A stretch of 64,000 nucleotides of DNA from Rhizobium sp. SSA_523 (lineage in GTDB: Bacteria; Pseudomonadota; Alphaproteobacteria; Rhizobiales; Rhizobiaceae), in the NCBI RefSeq assembly GCF_030435705.1, contig NZ_CP129382.1:3466501-3530500 (forward strand), given 5' to 3'. A program made the position numbers and the translations under genes. Positions 45,947 to 56,505 of the stretch are shown here, one piece after another. Within the stretch, counting starts at the first letter, position 1. Each line of letters starts with the position of its first letter. The notes beneath the pieces are model-generated. The model did not search any database. It saw only the letters and a program-made list of their open reading frames with translations, and was not told the origin of the DNA.

Positions 45947-45962
45947 TTCACAGCGCCGTGAA
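45947..45962. promoter_or_regulatory. Palindrome in the fbpA-rirA gap
   Basis: The 16-mer TTCACAGCGCCGTGAA is palindromic apart from two central positions and lies between the two divergent genes. It does not fit the TGA-N9-TCA iron-responsive operator exactly, so its role is uncertain. Confidence 0.35.
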
Positions 45963-46056
45963 AAGTGGATAGTCTCAAGCATATTTTCATATTTTGGAAT
46001 TGTTCAAAACTGGCGAACGGCTTATATGGTTGGTAGGAAATCGCGGGGAGACCATT

Positions 46057-46524
46057 ATGCGTCTAACGAAACAGACCAACTATGCCGTGCGCATGTTGAT
46101 GTATTGCGCCGCCAATGACGGCAATCTGAGCCGGATCCCGGAAATCGCGAGAGCCTACGGGGTGTCGGAGCTGTTTCTGTTCAAGATCCTGCAGCCCCTG
46201 ACCAAGGCTGGTCTGGTGGAAACCGTACGCGGCCGCAATGGCGGCGTGCGCCTGGGACGCAGCGCCGAGAAGATCAGCCTCTTCGACGTCGTGAAGGTCA
46301 CCGAAGACAGTTTTGCCATGGCGGAATGTTTCGAGGATGGCGCGGTCGAGTGTCCTCTGGTCGACAGCTGCGGACTCAATGCCGCCCTCCGCCGCGCGCT
46401 CAACGCCTTCTTCCAGGTGCTGACGGAATATTCCATCGACGACCTGGTCAAGGCACGCCCCCAGATCAACTTCCTGCTTGGTCTCGACGATCTGCCGCCG
46501 CGCAAAATCGCCGCCACCGCCTGA
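46057..46524 (+). CDS. rirA: Rrf2 family iron-responsive regulator RirA
   Basis: Global repressor of iron uptake in rhizobia, a cytoplasmic Fe-S protein of 155 residues. It starts MRLTKQTNYAVRMLMYCA and has the Rrf2 winged helix (VSELFLFKILQPL). Three cysteines at 91, 99 and 105 (ECFEDGAVECPLVDSC) are the cluster ligands. Both length and motifs match RirA of Rhizobium and Agrobacterium. The ATG has GGGGAG upstream. Its neighbour on the other side of the promoter region is an iron-binding protein gene. Confidence 0.94.
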   Translation: MRLTKQTNYAVRMLMYCAANDGNLSRIPEIARAYGVSELFLFKILQPLTKAGLVETVRGRNGGVRLGRSAEKISLFDVVKVTEDSFAMAECFEDGAVECPLVDSCGLNAALRRALNAFFQVLTEYSIDDLVKARPQINFLLGLDDLPPRKIAATA

Positions 46525-46568
46525 GGGCACCGCGCCCGTACGCCCTTCCTCAGTAAGGCAGGGCAGGG

Positions 46569-46650
46569 AAGCCGGCCCGGAGCCGCTGCGGCGCTCTCCG
46601 GCCCGAGGAAGCCCGACCGAGCGATTGCGGCGCGCAAGGCCGGCTTTTTG
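46569..46650 (+). terminator. Possible long-armed terminator after rirA
   Basis: AAGCCGGCC (46569-46577) can pair with GGCCGGCTT (46638-46646), which runs into five T. The 60-base interior can fold further, so this would be a branched terminator. It is weaker evidence than a compact hairpin. Confidence 0.4.
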
Positions 46651-46702
46651 ACGTCATCCCCCGCGGGATATCCGGCCGCCGCCGCTTCTGCCGTCTGGTG
46701 CA

Positions 46703-47752
46703 ATGCCGTTCTTGTCCCCCGTTCTGCCTGTTCTCGTCACTCTTGTCCTTGGCGCCATCGGCGCGGCGCTCGCCGCAGCCCTGCAAATGCCGGCGCCCTA
46801 TCTGGTCGGGCCGGCAGCGCTCGCCACACTGGCCTGCCTGTGCGGCATCCGGATCGCGGTTCCGCCGTCGCTTCGCAATGCCGCCTTCCTCGCCGTCGGC
46901 CTGTCCATGGGCTCGACCATCACGCCGGATGTGCTTGCGGCGACCGCGCAATGGCCCCTGAGCTTTGTCGCTTTGTTCGCCATGTCGGCGATCCTGCTTC
47001 TCACCGCCTCAGGTTTCCTGCGGCGGGTCTTCGGCTATGACCGGTTGACCGCTCTGCTGGCGGCCTGCCCCGGTCATCTGAGCTATGTCTTGAGCCTTGC
47101 CGCCGGGACGCGGAGCGATCTGGCCGCCGTCAGCGTCATTCAGAGCGTGCGCCTGCTGGCGCTGACCCTCCTCGTTCCGATCGTCGTCGAACTCTACGGG
47201 CTAACCCCGCCCTCAACTCTGGCCGCTCCGCTCTCTGCCGGCCCCCTCGCTCTCCTGGCCATGGCGCTGCCCGCCCTGGCGCTCGGTCTTGCCCTGCAGC
47301 GCCTGCGGGTGCCGGCCGCGCTCTTGGTGGGCGGCATGCTCGTCTCGAGCCTTGCCCATCTCACCGGTCTGGTGGAAGGCGTGATCCCCTTCTGGCTGCA
47401 GGTGCCGGTCTATGTCATCCTCGGATGCCTGATCGGCACGCGCTTTTCCGGCGTCACGGGCCGGGATCTGCGGCGTTCCACGCTGGCGGGCCTTTCGGCG
47501 ACCGCCGTGGTCTGCGCCATATCGGGCGCGGTGGCCGCAATCGTCTCGATCGGTCTCGATATTCCCCTGGCCGCCGCCTTCATCGCCTTTGCGCCCGGCG
47601 GACTGGAGACCATGTCGGCCATGGCAGTGATTCTCCCGGCAGATCCTGCCTATGTCGGCACGCATCACATCCTGCGCCTGGTATTCTTGTCATTTGTCAT
47701 GCCTATGCTGCTGTCCGACCGATTTCCCTCACTTTTCATCAGCAAAAAGTAA
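46703..47752 (+). CDS. AbrB family integral membrane protein
   Basis: Inner-membrane protein of 349 residues with about nine or ten hydrophobic segments. It has two repeated AbrB-duplication units with the pattern PAPYLVGPAALATLAC near residue 30 and PAALLVGGMLVSSLAH near residue 210; the end has AFAPGGLETMSAMAVIL. The family is named after E. coli AbrB and was once called a putative ammonia monooxygenase. Its substrate is unknown, and transport is the likeliest role. No partner gene is adjacent. Confidence 0.75.
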   Translation: MPFLSPVLPVLVTLVLGAIGAALAAALQMPAPYLVGPAALATLACLCGIRIAVPPSLRNAAFLAVGLSMGSTITPDVLAATAQWPLSFVALFAMSAILLLTASGFLRRVFGYDRLTALLAACPGHLSYVLSLAAGTRSDLAAVSVIQSVRLLALTLLVPIVVELYGLTPPSTLAAPLSAGPLALLAMALPALALGLALQRLRVPAALLVGGMLVSSLAHLTGLVEGVIPFWLQVPVYVILGCLIGTRFSGVTGRDLRRSTLAGLSATAVVCAISGAVAAIVSIGLDIPLAAAFIAFAPGGLETMSAMAVILPADPAYVGTHHILRLVFLSFVMPMLLSDRFPSLFISKK

Positions 47753-48226
47753 TATTCAATTCTTTGGACTGTTTGACGACAAGTAGTTGAACGCACGTAG
47801 AACATGAAGTATTGAAAGAAGGCATTGTATTGAATTCCATGTCTGATTCACAGTGCCGTCAGGAATGAGATAAATCGAACGAATCCATAGTTATGAAATG
47901 GCTTCCATACGACGATCTGCTTGTTCAATGTCGGTTTTACTAAAACAGGTGTCGAATTCTCCACTTGCGATGTTTGTGGCGGACGCCGTCGACTGAAACG
48001 TTTCAGTGGCGGTTTGGTGTCCTGTGGATGGTCATCAGGGTGGCGGTTTGCGTGCGGCCAATGTCAGGCGGGGGTCTGCTTGCTGAAGAATGATGGGACG
48101 CATCGCGATGGCCGATCACGCCGTCGGCAGAGGTCTTGTCTGAAAAATGAGATGCAGGATGACGATGGGAGTGATCCGATCGGGTCTTCCCGCCGTCATG
48201 TCATGGGGTAGTTTAGGGGAATGGGC
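47753..48226. other. AT-richer intergenic region with no supported gene
   Basis: The first about 180 bases are clearly richer in A and T than the surroundings. A short frame from a TTG at 47921 encodes a Cys-rich sequence but has no ribosome site and is not supported. An exact 16-bp palindrome lies at 47992. The last part is the leader of the tetR gene. The region may be a remnant of transferred DNA or a large promoter region. Confidence 0.6.
47992..48007. promoter_or_regulatory. LacI-family-type operator (16-bp perfect palindrome)
   Basis: ACTGAAACGTTTCAGT is its own reverse complement and has the central CG with TGAAACGTTTCA arms typical of LacI/GalR operators. No LacI gene is adjacent; the only one in the window starts at 54676. 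The downstream gene is tetR, 220 bases away. Confidence 0.6.
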
Positions 48227-48919
48227 ATGGATGGTTTGATCAACAAGACGACGGAAGCCAAGACGGGGGCGTCTCGGTTTTCTCTTCGGAGAATTCCGAA
48301 GCAGGACCGTAGCCGCGAACGCATCGACGAGATCCTGAAGGTGGCCATGGATCTCATCGGCAAGAAAGGGATCGATGCGGTGACGATGAAGGAAATCGCC
48401 AGCCTGTCCGGCGGGCCGATCGCTTCTGTCTACCAGTATTTTCCCAATAAGTCCGCCATCGTTGCGACACTTCACGACAGCTATGTCAAACAGGTGAAGC
48501 AGCTTTTGTCCCAGGCGCTGCAGAACATCCGCTCGACGGAAGACATTGCGCCGGCCGCCGGGGGGCTGGTCGATCTCTACATGTTCTTCGTCAGCAACAA
48601 TCCGGCGGTGCAGGATCTCATCAATGCCGCGCAGGCCGACAAGATGCTTTCCGACATGGATGTCACGGCCGCGCGGGAGGTGGCCGAAGAATTCAGCAGC
48701 GCCACGGAGGGGTTCATCGCGGAAAGCCTTCGGCCGCAATATGGCCGCACGGTCTTCATGATGTGTCATCTCACCATCAGCCTGGTGCGTCTGATTCTCA
48801 AGGTCTCGCCGGAGGAAGGGAAGGCCCTGCTGAAGGATTTCAAATCCTTCATCGGCTTGCAGCTGAGCTATTACATCCCGGACGTGGATCACCAGCCGGG
48901 CAGGCGCAAAGTGGGTTGA
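48227..48919 (+). CDS. TetR family transcriptional regulator
   Basis: Regulator of 230 residues. The helix-turn-helix is ILKVAMDLIGKKGIDAVTMK followed by EIASLSGGPIASVYQYFPNK, at about residues 37-80. The rest is an all-helical ligand domain. The ATG at 48227 was chosen because AGGGGA lies six bases before it; the ATG at 48221 is too close. It converges on the D-amino-acid dehydrogenase gene, and its target is unknown. Confidence 0.85.
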   Translation: MDGLINKTTEAKTGASRFSLRRIPKQDRSRERIDEILKVAMDLIGKKGIDAVTMKEIASLSGGPIASVYQYFPNKSAIVATLHDSYVKQVKQLLSQALQNIRSTEDIAPAAGGLVDLYMFFVSNNPAVQDLINAAQADKMLSDMDVTAAREVAEEFSSATEGFIAESLRPQYGRTVFMMCHLTISLVRLILKVSPEEGKALLKDFKSFIGLQLSYYIPDVDHQPGRRKVG

Positions 48920-49009
48920 GGCCGCTGAAGCCGCTTGCAACCGGCCCGTTGCCGATGCGAAGGCAAGGCATCTGGCTCGGATAACCTGCCCTCGCGCGTT
49001 TGCTGGACC

Positions 49010-51618
<2,609 letters not shown>

Positions 51619-51751
51619 TCCACCCTTCATCGTGAGCGGCCCGGCGGCCGTCGGTCCGGCATCGGACGATAGCCGGATCCGGATTGATCCGGCCTTTGCG
51701 TTGAAAGCGCCAGAGCGCCGGCGTGTTTCGCGTCGGCTTGCGTACAGTAGC

Positions 51752-51776
51752 GGAACTTCTCTCCAATGCTCTTGTT
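51752..51776 (+). promoter_or_regulatory. EcfG-type promoter of the Mn catalase gene
   Basis: GGAAC (51752-51756), 16 bases, TGTT (51773-51776). The start codon lies 32 bases downstream. One base of the -10 differs from CGTT. Confidence 0.65.
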
Positions 51777-51807
51777 GGGTGCCCGGTCCAACATGAAGGA
51801 GAGAGTA

Positions 51808-52632
51808 ATGTTTTACACCGATGGCAAGCTCCAATTTCCGGTCCGGGTGGAAAAGCCCGATCCGCTGTTTGCGCGTGCGCTTCAGCAGGCGATCGGCGGT
51901 GTCGAGGGCGAGATCCGTGTCGCCATGCAGTATTTCTTCCAGGCCTGCGGCGCACGGGGCAATACCAAGTTCCGCGATCTTCTGATGAACACCGCGGCGG
52001 AGGAACTCGGCCACATCGAGATGCTGGCCACGGCCGTGGCGCTCAACCTCGAAGGCGCGCCGCTTTCGGAAAAGGAAGCCGTTTCCAAGGATCCCGTCTC
52101 CAGCATGGTGCTGGGCGGCATCAACATGAAGAATATCCTGTCCGCCGGTCTGTCGGCCATGCCGGTCGATAGCGATGGTGTTCCCTTCGACATGTCGCAT
52201 ATCTATGCCAGCGGTAATATCGCCGCCGACATGACCGCCAATGTGGCGGCCGAATCCACGGGACGTACGCTTGCCGTCCGCCTCTACAACCTCACCAATG
52301 ATCCGGGCATGAAGGAAATGCTGTCGTACCTGATCGCCCGCGACACCATGCACCAGAACCAGTGGCTGGCAGCGCTGGAAGAGCTCGGCGGCCAGACGGG
52401 GGTCTTCCCCATTCCCAACAGCTTCCCGCAGGAGCAGGAAAATACCGACTTCTCCTATGCCTTCCTCGGCTTCCAGGAGGATGGCACCGATCCGATCGCC
52501 GGTCGCTGGTCCGAAGGCCAGTCCATCGACGGCAAGGGCAAGTTCTCTTCGGCGCCGATGAAGCCTCTAGGCGAAAAGCCCAATCTCGGTCCTGCCAAGC
52601 CCAATAGCGGCGCGCAGTCCGAACAGATGTGA
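51808..52632 (+). CDS. Manganese catalase
   Basis: Non-haem catalase of 274 residues that removes hydrogen peroxide through a di-manganese centre. The four-helix ligand motifs are visible in order: GEIRVAMQYFFQ, AAEELGHIEML, NVAAESTGR and IARDTMHQNQW, which supply the Glu and His ligands. The Gly/Pro/Ser-rich C-terminal tail is common in this family. The ATG has AAGGAGAGAG upstream. An EcfG-type promoter suggests control by the general stress response. Confidence 0.93.
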   Translation: MFYTDGKLQFPVRVEKPDPLFARALQQAIGGVEGEIRVAMQYFFQACGARGNTKFRDLLMNTAAEELGHIEMLATAVALNLEGAPLSEKEAVSKDPVSSMVLGGINMKNILSAGLSAMPVDSDGVPFDMSHIYASGNIAADMTANVAAESTGRTLAVRLYNLTNDPGMKEMLSYLIARDTMHQNQWLAALEELGGQTGVFPIPNSFPQEQENTDFSYAFLGFQEDGTDPIAGRWSEGQSIDGKGKFSSAPMKPLGEKPNLGPAKPNSGAQSEQM

Positions 52633-52637
52633 GCTTT

Positions 52638-52674
52638 GCGGGCGGGGAGGCCGGTTTCCGGCTTTCCCGCCCGC
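52638..52674 (+). promoter_or_regulatory. Strong hairpin after the Mn catalase gene
   Basis: A 17-bp stem with two G-U pairs (52638-52654 with 52658-52674) and a TTT loop starts five bases after the stop. There is no T-run, so it may stabilise the catalase mRNA while allowing some read-through into the next small gene. Confidence 0.65.
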
Positions 52675-52722
52675 ACCGCGATCGGCGCCTGCTTCTGCGA
52701 CCGGCGCAACGGAGTAACAATA

Positions 52723-52851
52723 ATGAAGAAGACATGGATTTTGGCGGCCGTTCTGGCCCTGGTGGTGGCAGTCGTCATCTTCGGATCGCGGCCTTTCACG
52801 CAATCCGATCAGGAGGCCGGACAGCCTTCGCCACATGCGATCACCAACTGA
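52723..52851 (+). CDS. 42-residue membrane-anchored protein
   Basis: The frame begins MKKTWILAAVLALVVAVVIF, a signal-anchor-like hydrophobic segment, followed by a short polar tail (SRPFTQSDQEAGQPSPHAITN is split here by nature as a soluble end of about 22 residues). GGAG lies eight bases before the ATG. It follows the Mn catalase gene across the hairpin and is probably part of the same stress transcript. No family is recognised. Confidence 0.6.
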   Translation: MKKTWILAAVLALVVAVVIFGSRPFTQSDQEAGQPSPHAITN

Positions 52852-52977
52852 CGGTCTTGCAGCGAACGGGCGGATCCGACGGTTGCACCACAGCCTGCGG
52901 AAAGGCTCTGCGGAAGCGGATCGGCGAGCGCACGTTCTCCTATGTCAAAAAGGCGGAAAGGGGCCTGCCAAGGCACG

Positions 52978-53002
52978 GGAACCTTTGCTGCGGCCGCCGG
53001 TT
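52978..53002 (+). promoter_or_regulatory. EcfG-type promoter
   Basis: GGAAC (52978-52982), 16 bases, GGTT (52999-53002), 29 bases before the ATG of the next gene. Confidence 0.6.
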
Positions 53003-53030
53003 GTCAAGAGAATCAGAGGACAAGGCGATC

Positions 53031-53447
53031 ATGAGCAGCACGGATCCGAACGCAATCCCCGCCACATCGCCGGCCACTTCTCCGGCACCTTCACCGGCTT
53101 CCGGCCCACACCCGACTGCTTCGCATCCGACCGCGTCACAAGTGCGGGGCGATATCCAGCAGGGTCTGACGGGTGATAAGCGCCCCGGCATCGATCCGGC
53201 TGCCGCTCCCATGGAAACCGATGCCGAAGCGGGTGGCGCGCCTCCGACGCCGGAGGAGATTGCCATGGCCCGCGCCAGCCAGCCGAGAACGCCCGGAAAC
53301 GAACAGCTGACATCGCGGAATTTCGACACGGCCATGCAGCCGGCCAAGGGGACGCGCACCAAACGTCCGAGCCTGCCGGCGCTGGTTCCGGCACTCGTCG
53401 CCTTGGCCGTCATCCTGGCGCTCGCGCTGGGCTACTGGCTGAGATAA
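53031..53447 (+). CDS. C-terminally anchored membrane protein, stress-linked
   Basis: A 138-residue protein starting MSSTDPNAIP. The first half is Pro/Ser/Thr/Ala-rich and probably unstructured. The last about 22 residues (ALVPALVALAVILALALGYW) are one membrane segment with a single Arg after it, so it looks tail-anchored with a cytoplasmic or periplasmic disordered domain. An EcfG-type promoter is placed correctly upstream. No family is recognised. Confidence 0.7.
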   Translation: MSSTDPNAIPATSPATSPAPSPASGPHPTASHPTASQVRGDIQQGLTGDKRPGIDPAAAPMETDAEAGGAPPTPEEIAMARASQPRTPGNEQLTSRNFDTAMQPAKGTRTKRPSLPALVPALVALAVILALALGYWLR

Positions 53448-53561
53448 AGAAAGAGAGGAAACGGGTCACTCAGGCTGCCGCGCAGCGAAAGCAAACGATG
53501 CGGGCCAGCGCCATGGGATGTGGCGCGAGCCGGCATGAAGCGCCCGGAAATCGCCGGAGCG

Positions 53562-54053
53562 TCAGTTCAGCTGATGTGCAAGCTGCGCCCGGGCGCGGTT
53601 GACGCGGCTCTTGATGGTGCCGACGGGGCAGCCGCAGCGTTCCGCCGCCGCCTCATAGGACTGACCTTGCAGAAGGATGATGTCGACGGCGTCGCGATAA
53701 TGCTCGGGAAGATCCAGCATGGCGCGGTGGAATTCCTGGGCGCGCACCGACCATTCCTGCGGTGCGTTGACCGAAGGCCGTGCCGAGGCGCAATCTTCGA
53801 GACCCACGACTTCGCGCTTGGCCAGACCGAATTTCGTGCAGAACGTATTGCGCAGAATGGTGAACATCCAGGATTTCAGGCTCGTGCCTTCCTGGAACTT
53901 GTCGAGATTGGCAAGCGCCCGCAGCAGCGTTTCCTGAACCAGGTCATCGACATTGCTTGGGCTGCGGTCGAGCCGCCGCGCAAAAGATCTCAAAGCTGGG
54001 ATGAGCGCGATCATGTCGGCGCGAATTCGGTCACTTGCTGATGTGTCGGTCAT
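53562..54053 (-). CDS. ECF sigma factor, EcfG-like
   Basis: RNA polymerase sigma factor of 163 residues with regions 2 and 4 only. Region 2 has NVDDLVQETLLRALANLDKF and SLKSWMFTILRNTF; region 4 has LPEHYRDAVDIILLQGQSYEA and GCPVGTIKSRVNRAR. This closely resembles the EcfG/RpoE2 group that drives the alphaproteobacterial general stress response. A GGAAC-N16-GGTT promoter precedes it, consistent with autoregulation. The partner genes nepR and phyR, usually adjacent to ecfG, are not in the window, so this may be a second EcfG paralogue. Confidence 0.82.
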   Translation of the reverse strand: MTDTSASDRIRADMIALIPALRSFARRLDRSPSNVDDLVQETLLRALANLDKFQEGTSLKSWMFTILRNTFCTKFGLAKREVVGLEDCASARPSVNAPQEWSVRAQEFHRAMLDLPEHYRDAVDIILLQGQSYEAAAERCGCPVGTIKSRVNRARAQLAHQLN

Positions 54054-54083
54054 GACGTCTCCCTCGTCTTCCTTCTCGTACCC

Positions 54084-54108
54084 AACCGGCAGAATGCCGG
54101 ATTGTTCC
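54084..54108 (-). promoter_or_regulatory. EcfG-type promoter of the sigma factor gene
   Basis: On the minus strand GGAAC (54108-54104), 16 bases, then GGTT (54087-54084), 30 bases before the start codon. Confidence 0.65.
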
Positions 54109-54155
54109 GATCGGTTCCCGGGCCTCGACGAGAATCTGACTCTATATCCTGTTTA

Positions 54156-54675
54156 TGTCAATCGGCGCGCGAAATAGGGCAATTCTGAGTTGCGCTTGGC
54201 AGCCCGCCGAGGTGGCCGTCACGCGCCTGTCAAGAAGCATGCCTAGGAGCAAGAGGCCGCTCGTCGTGATCACGGGCGCTGCAGAGAAAGGGCATGCCGA
54301 AGGAATGGTGGGGCTTGGACGAAAACGTGACGAAGGGGGCCGCGGCCTGGGCAAGATGGCACCCTTGGACCCTTGCGCAGCCGCGATTACCTCAGGTCGT
54401 TTCCTTCGAAGCTCAGCACATGGCGCTCGCGCGTGGAAAAAAAGCGGCCGGCAGGCCGGGCAGGCGTCTGCTTTGCCCCTTCCTGTACTTTCCATCCTCC
54501 CTTGCCCGCGACAAGATGGTGGCGGGGAAGCGAGGACAGGATCGGCCGTCGCAAGAGCCTTGGACCGTCGAGGCGCCGCCGGATGCGGGGGTCAATTTCT
54601 AACCGGGACAAGGGGTCGTGACAGACGGTCGGCGCGGTAAGGCTGCGGATGGTCGGCGATAGAGGGTGAGGTGGA
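54156..54675. other. 520-base region without a supported gene
   Basis: Overlapping frames on both strands are open here, but none has a convincing ribosome site or protein-like composition; the longest (from 54155, 161 residues) is Arg/Gly/Ala-rich from end to end. I see no promoter, repeat or terminator that I can name. The end holds the leader of the lacI gene. Confidence 0.5.
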
Positions 54676-55800
54676 ATGAAAAACGGCAAATACCGCATGC
54701 GGTTCGTCAGCGCCGAACAGGTGGCGCTCAGTGCCGGTGTGTCGCGCTCGGCAGTATCGCGGACCTTCACGCCGGGTGCCAGCGTCTCCCAGGAGACACG
54801 CGAAAAGGTGCTGCGTGCGGCGGAAGAGCTCGGCTACCACGTCAATGATCTTGCCCGGGGCGTGCTCAACAATCAAAGCCGCCTCGTCGGTATCGTGGCG
54901 ACCCGGCCGGAGGTCGGCTTTCGGGCCCATTTGACGGCCGCTTTGTCCAAGGCGCTGATCCGGCGCGGCAGCGTTCCGGTTCTCATCAATACCGGACAGA
55001 GGGAGGATGAGCTGCTTGCGGCGCAGAAAATGCTGATCGGTCACCGCGCCGAGGCGACCATCATTCTCTCCGGCTCTCCGCCGGCCAGCTTTTTCGATCT
55101 CGCCAAGCGCAATGGGCAGCCGGTCGTCCTGATCGGGCGGTCGGAGCCGGATGCGGATCATCTCGATGCCGGCAATTCCGAAGCATCGATCGAAGCGGCG
55201 CGGCTTTTCCTCCGCGCCGGCCGGGAAAAGCTTGCCTTTGCCGGACCCTTGGCCGCGACGCCGGCCATCCAGGAGCGGCAGATCGCCTTCCTCTCCGAGC
55301 TTGAGCATCACGGTCGGCCTCTTTTGCCATTCTTCGGCGGCGAGGCGGATTATCAATGCGGGCTCTCGGCCGGCCGCGCCATGCTGGCCGAGGTCGAACC
55401 GCCGGATGCCGTCTTCTGCGGCAATGATCTCATTGCCTTCGGGGTCATGGATGTGCTGCGACGCGAGGGAGGGTTGCGCGTGCCCGACGATGTCGCCGTG
55501 ATCGGTTTCGACGATATTCCCGAGGCCGCCTGGTTGAACTACGGCCTCACCACCTTCCGGCAGGATCCTCTGGTCATGGCGCAGAAGGCGGTGGATTTCC
55601 TCGACCGCAGGCTCGCCGAACCCGAGGCCTCGCCCGGCCACGAGCGCGTGGTTCCGGACCTCGTCATCCGCCAGAGTTTCGATCCGAAGTCAGGGGCCGA
55701 AGTCAGGGGCCGAAGTCAGGGGCCGCAGTCAGGTGCCGGAGTCAGGTGCCGGAGTCAGGGGCCGGGCCGAGGGGACACTGACAAAGACGTGAAGGGATAG
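54676..55800 (+). CDS. LacI family transcriptional regulator
   Basis: Regulator of 374 residues. The N-terminal helix-turn-helix (VSAEQVALSAGVSRSAVSRTF) and hinge (LNNQSR) are followed by a periplasmic-binding-protein-like effector domain, with CGNDLIAFGVMDVL and AVIGFDDIPEAAWL. The family core ends near LVIRQSF (residue about 335). The last 39 residues come from a 13-bp tandem repeat, so they are probably not functional. The effector is likely a sugar. No sugar gene adjoins it; the orphan LacI-type operator at 47992 is a possible target. Confidence 0.86.
   Translation: MKNGKYRMRFVSAEQVALSAGVSRSAVSRTFTPGASVSQETREKVLRAAEELGYHVNDLARGVLNNQSRLVGIVATRPEVGFRAHLTAALSKALIRRGSVPVLINTGQREDELLAAQKMLIGHRAEATIILSGSPPASFFDLAKRNGQPVVLIGRSEPDADHLDAGNSEASIEAARLFLRAGREKLAFAGPLAATPAIQERQIAFLSELEHHGRPLLPFFGGEADYQCGLSAGRAMLAEVEPPDAVFCGNDLIAFGVMDVLRREGGLRVPDDVAVIGFDDIPEAAWLNYGLTTFRQDPLVMAQKAVDFLDRRLAEPEASPGHERVVPDLVIRQSFDPKSGAEVRGRSQGPQSGAGVRCRSQGPGRGDTDKDVKG
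55687..55764 (+). repeat. Six 13-bp tandem repeats at the end of lacI
   Basis: Six units of NAGTCAGG(G/T)GCCG lie end to end. Thirteen is not a multiple of three, so each unit is read in a different frame and copy number decides the C-terminus of the protein. Confidence 0.85.
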
Positions 55801-55823
55801 TTCGGACGAGCGGCCCGGCAAAG

Positions 55824-55848
55824 GGAACACCAGCGCTTCCGGCGGGTT
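55824..55848 (+). promoter_or_regulatory. EcfG-type promoter
   Basis: GGAAC (55824-55828), 16 bases, GGTT (55845-55848), 22 bases before the ATG at 55870. Confidence 0.65.
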
Positions 55849-55869
55849 GACCGATCAGGAGGTGTCATT

Positions 55870-56265
55870 ATGCAAACGATCTTTTCGACCACCAGGTCGC
55901 AGGGCCGTGCCACGGCCTCGCCGCTTGCCCTCGCACTGGCTGCCTTGATGGGCGCCGGTCTCGCCGCGCCAATCCCCGCCCAGGCTCAAGCCCAGGTTCA
56001 GGCCCAGGACAAAGGTCCGCGCATGCAGCAGCAGGCTGAGAACTGCGTCGCCCAGCCGGAGTCTCAAACCGGCAATAGCCAAAGCGTCACGCCCGGCTCC
56101 GGTATGTCGACCACGCAAAAGCTGGATAATTGCGACAGCGTTCTCACCCCGCCAGCCGTGGGCGATCCGGAAATGGTGACACCGGCACCCGCCGTGGGCG
56201 AGACGCCGGTGATCAAGCCCAGCCAGTTGCCGCCGGATAGCTCATCCGGCAATACCAAGCCCTGA
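55870..56265 (+). CDS. Exported Pro/Gln-rich protein, stress-linked
   Basis: A 131-residue protein with a signal peptide (hydrophobic ALALAALMGAGLAAP, cleavage near AQA). The mature part is small, polar and probably disordered, rich in Gln, Pro, Ser and Thr, with two cysteines (NCVAQ and NCDSV) that could form a disulfide. GGAGG precedes the ATG. An EcfG-type promoter suggests stress induction. No function is assigned. Confidence 0.75.
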   Translation: MQTIFSTTRSQGRATASPLALALAALMGAGLAAPIPAQAQAQVQAQDKGPRMQQQAENCVAQPESQTGNSQSVTPGSGMSTTQKLDNCDSVLTPPAVGDPEMVTPAPAVGETPVIKPSQLPPDSSSGNTKP

Positions 56266-56428
56266 TTTGACCAAGCCCTGATTGGGGTCTGGAACGGTGC
56301 AGGAGCGACGCAAGGCGCCTTGACATCCGATCGCGGGATGATGGAGTTGGGCGGTCACCGTCTCAGCGGGACACCTTGCAGGCGCGCGCGGGCGGCTCCT
56401 GACGATCTAGCGAAACGATGAAACGCAA

Positions 56429-56451
56429 GAAGCGGCCAGATGGGCCGCTTC
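56429..56451 (-). terminator. Hairpin downstream of rpsU
   Basis: A 9-bp perfect stem (GAAGCGGCC with GGCCGCTTC, loop of five) lies about 55 bases past the rpsU stop. On the minus strand it is followed by TTGCGTTT, a weak T-run. The remaining 56266-56428 has no gene. Confidence 0.5.
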
Positions 56452-56505
56452 ACTGCAAGGGACAAGACTGTTCCGAACGGGTCGGTTTTCGCCGGTCGGC
56501 GCCGA

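Noticed and set aside
47921..48211. A Cys-rich 96-residue frame that looks like a zinc ribbon
   Set aside because: TTG start without a ribosome site, overlaps the palindromic operator, and the cysteine spacing does not follow a known finger.
54155..54640. A 161-residue frame between the sigma factor and lacI
   Set aside because: No ribosome site, Arg/Gly/Ala-rich throughout, and frames on the other strand are equally open.
55687..55764. A CRISPR array at the end of lacI
   Set aside because: The units are 13 bp with no spacers; it is a simple tandem repeat.
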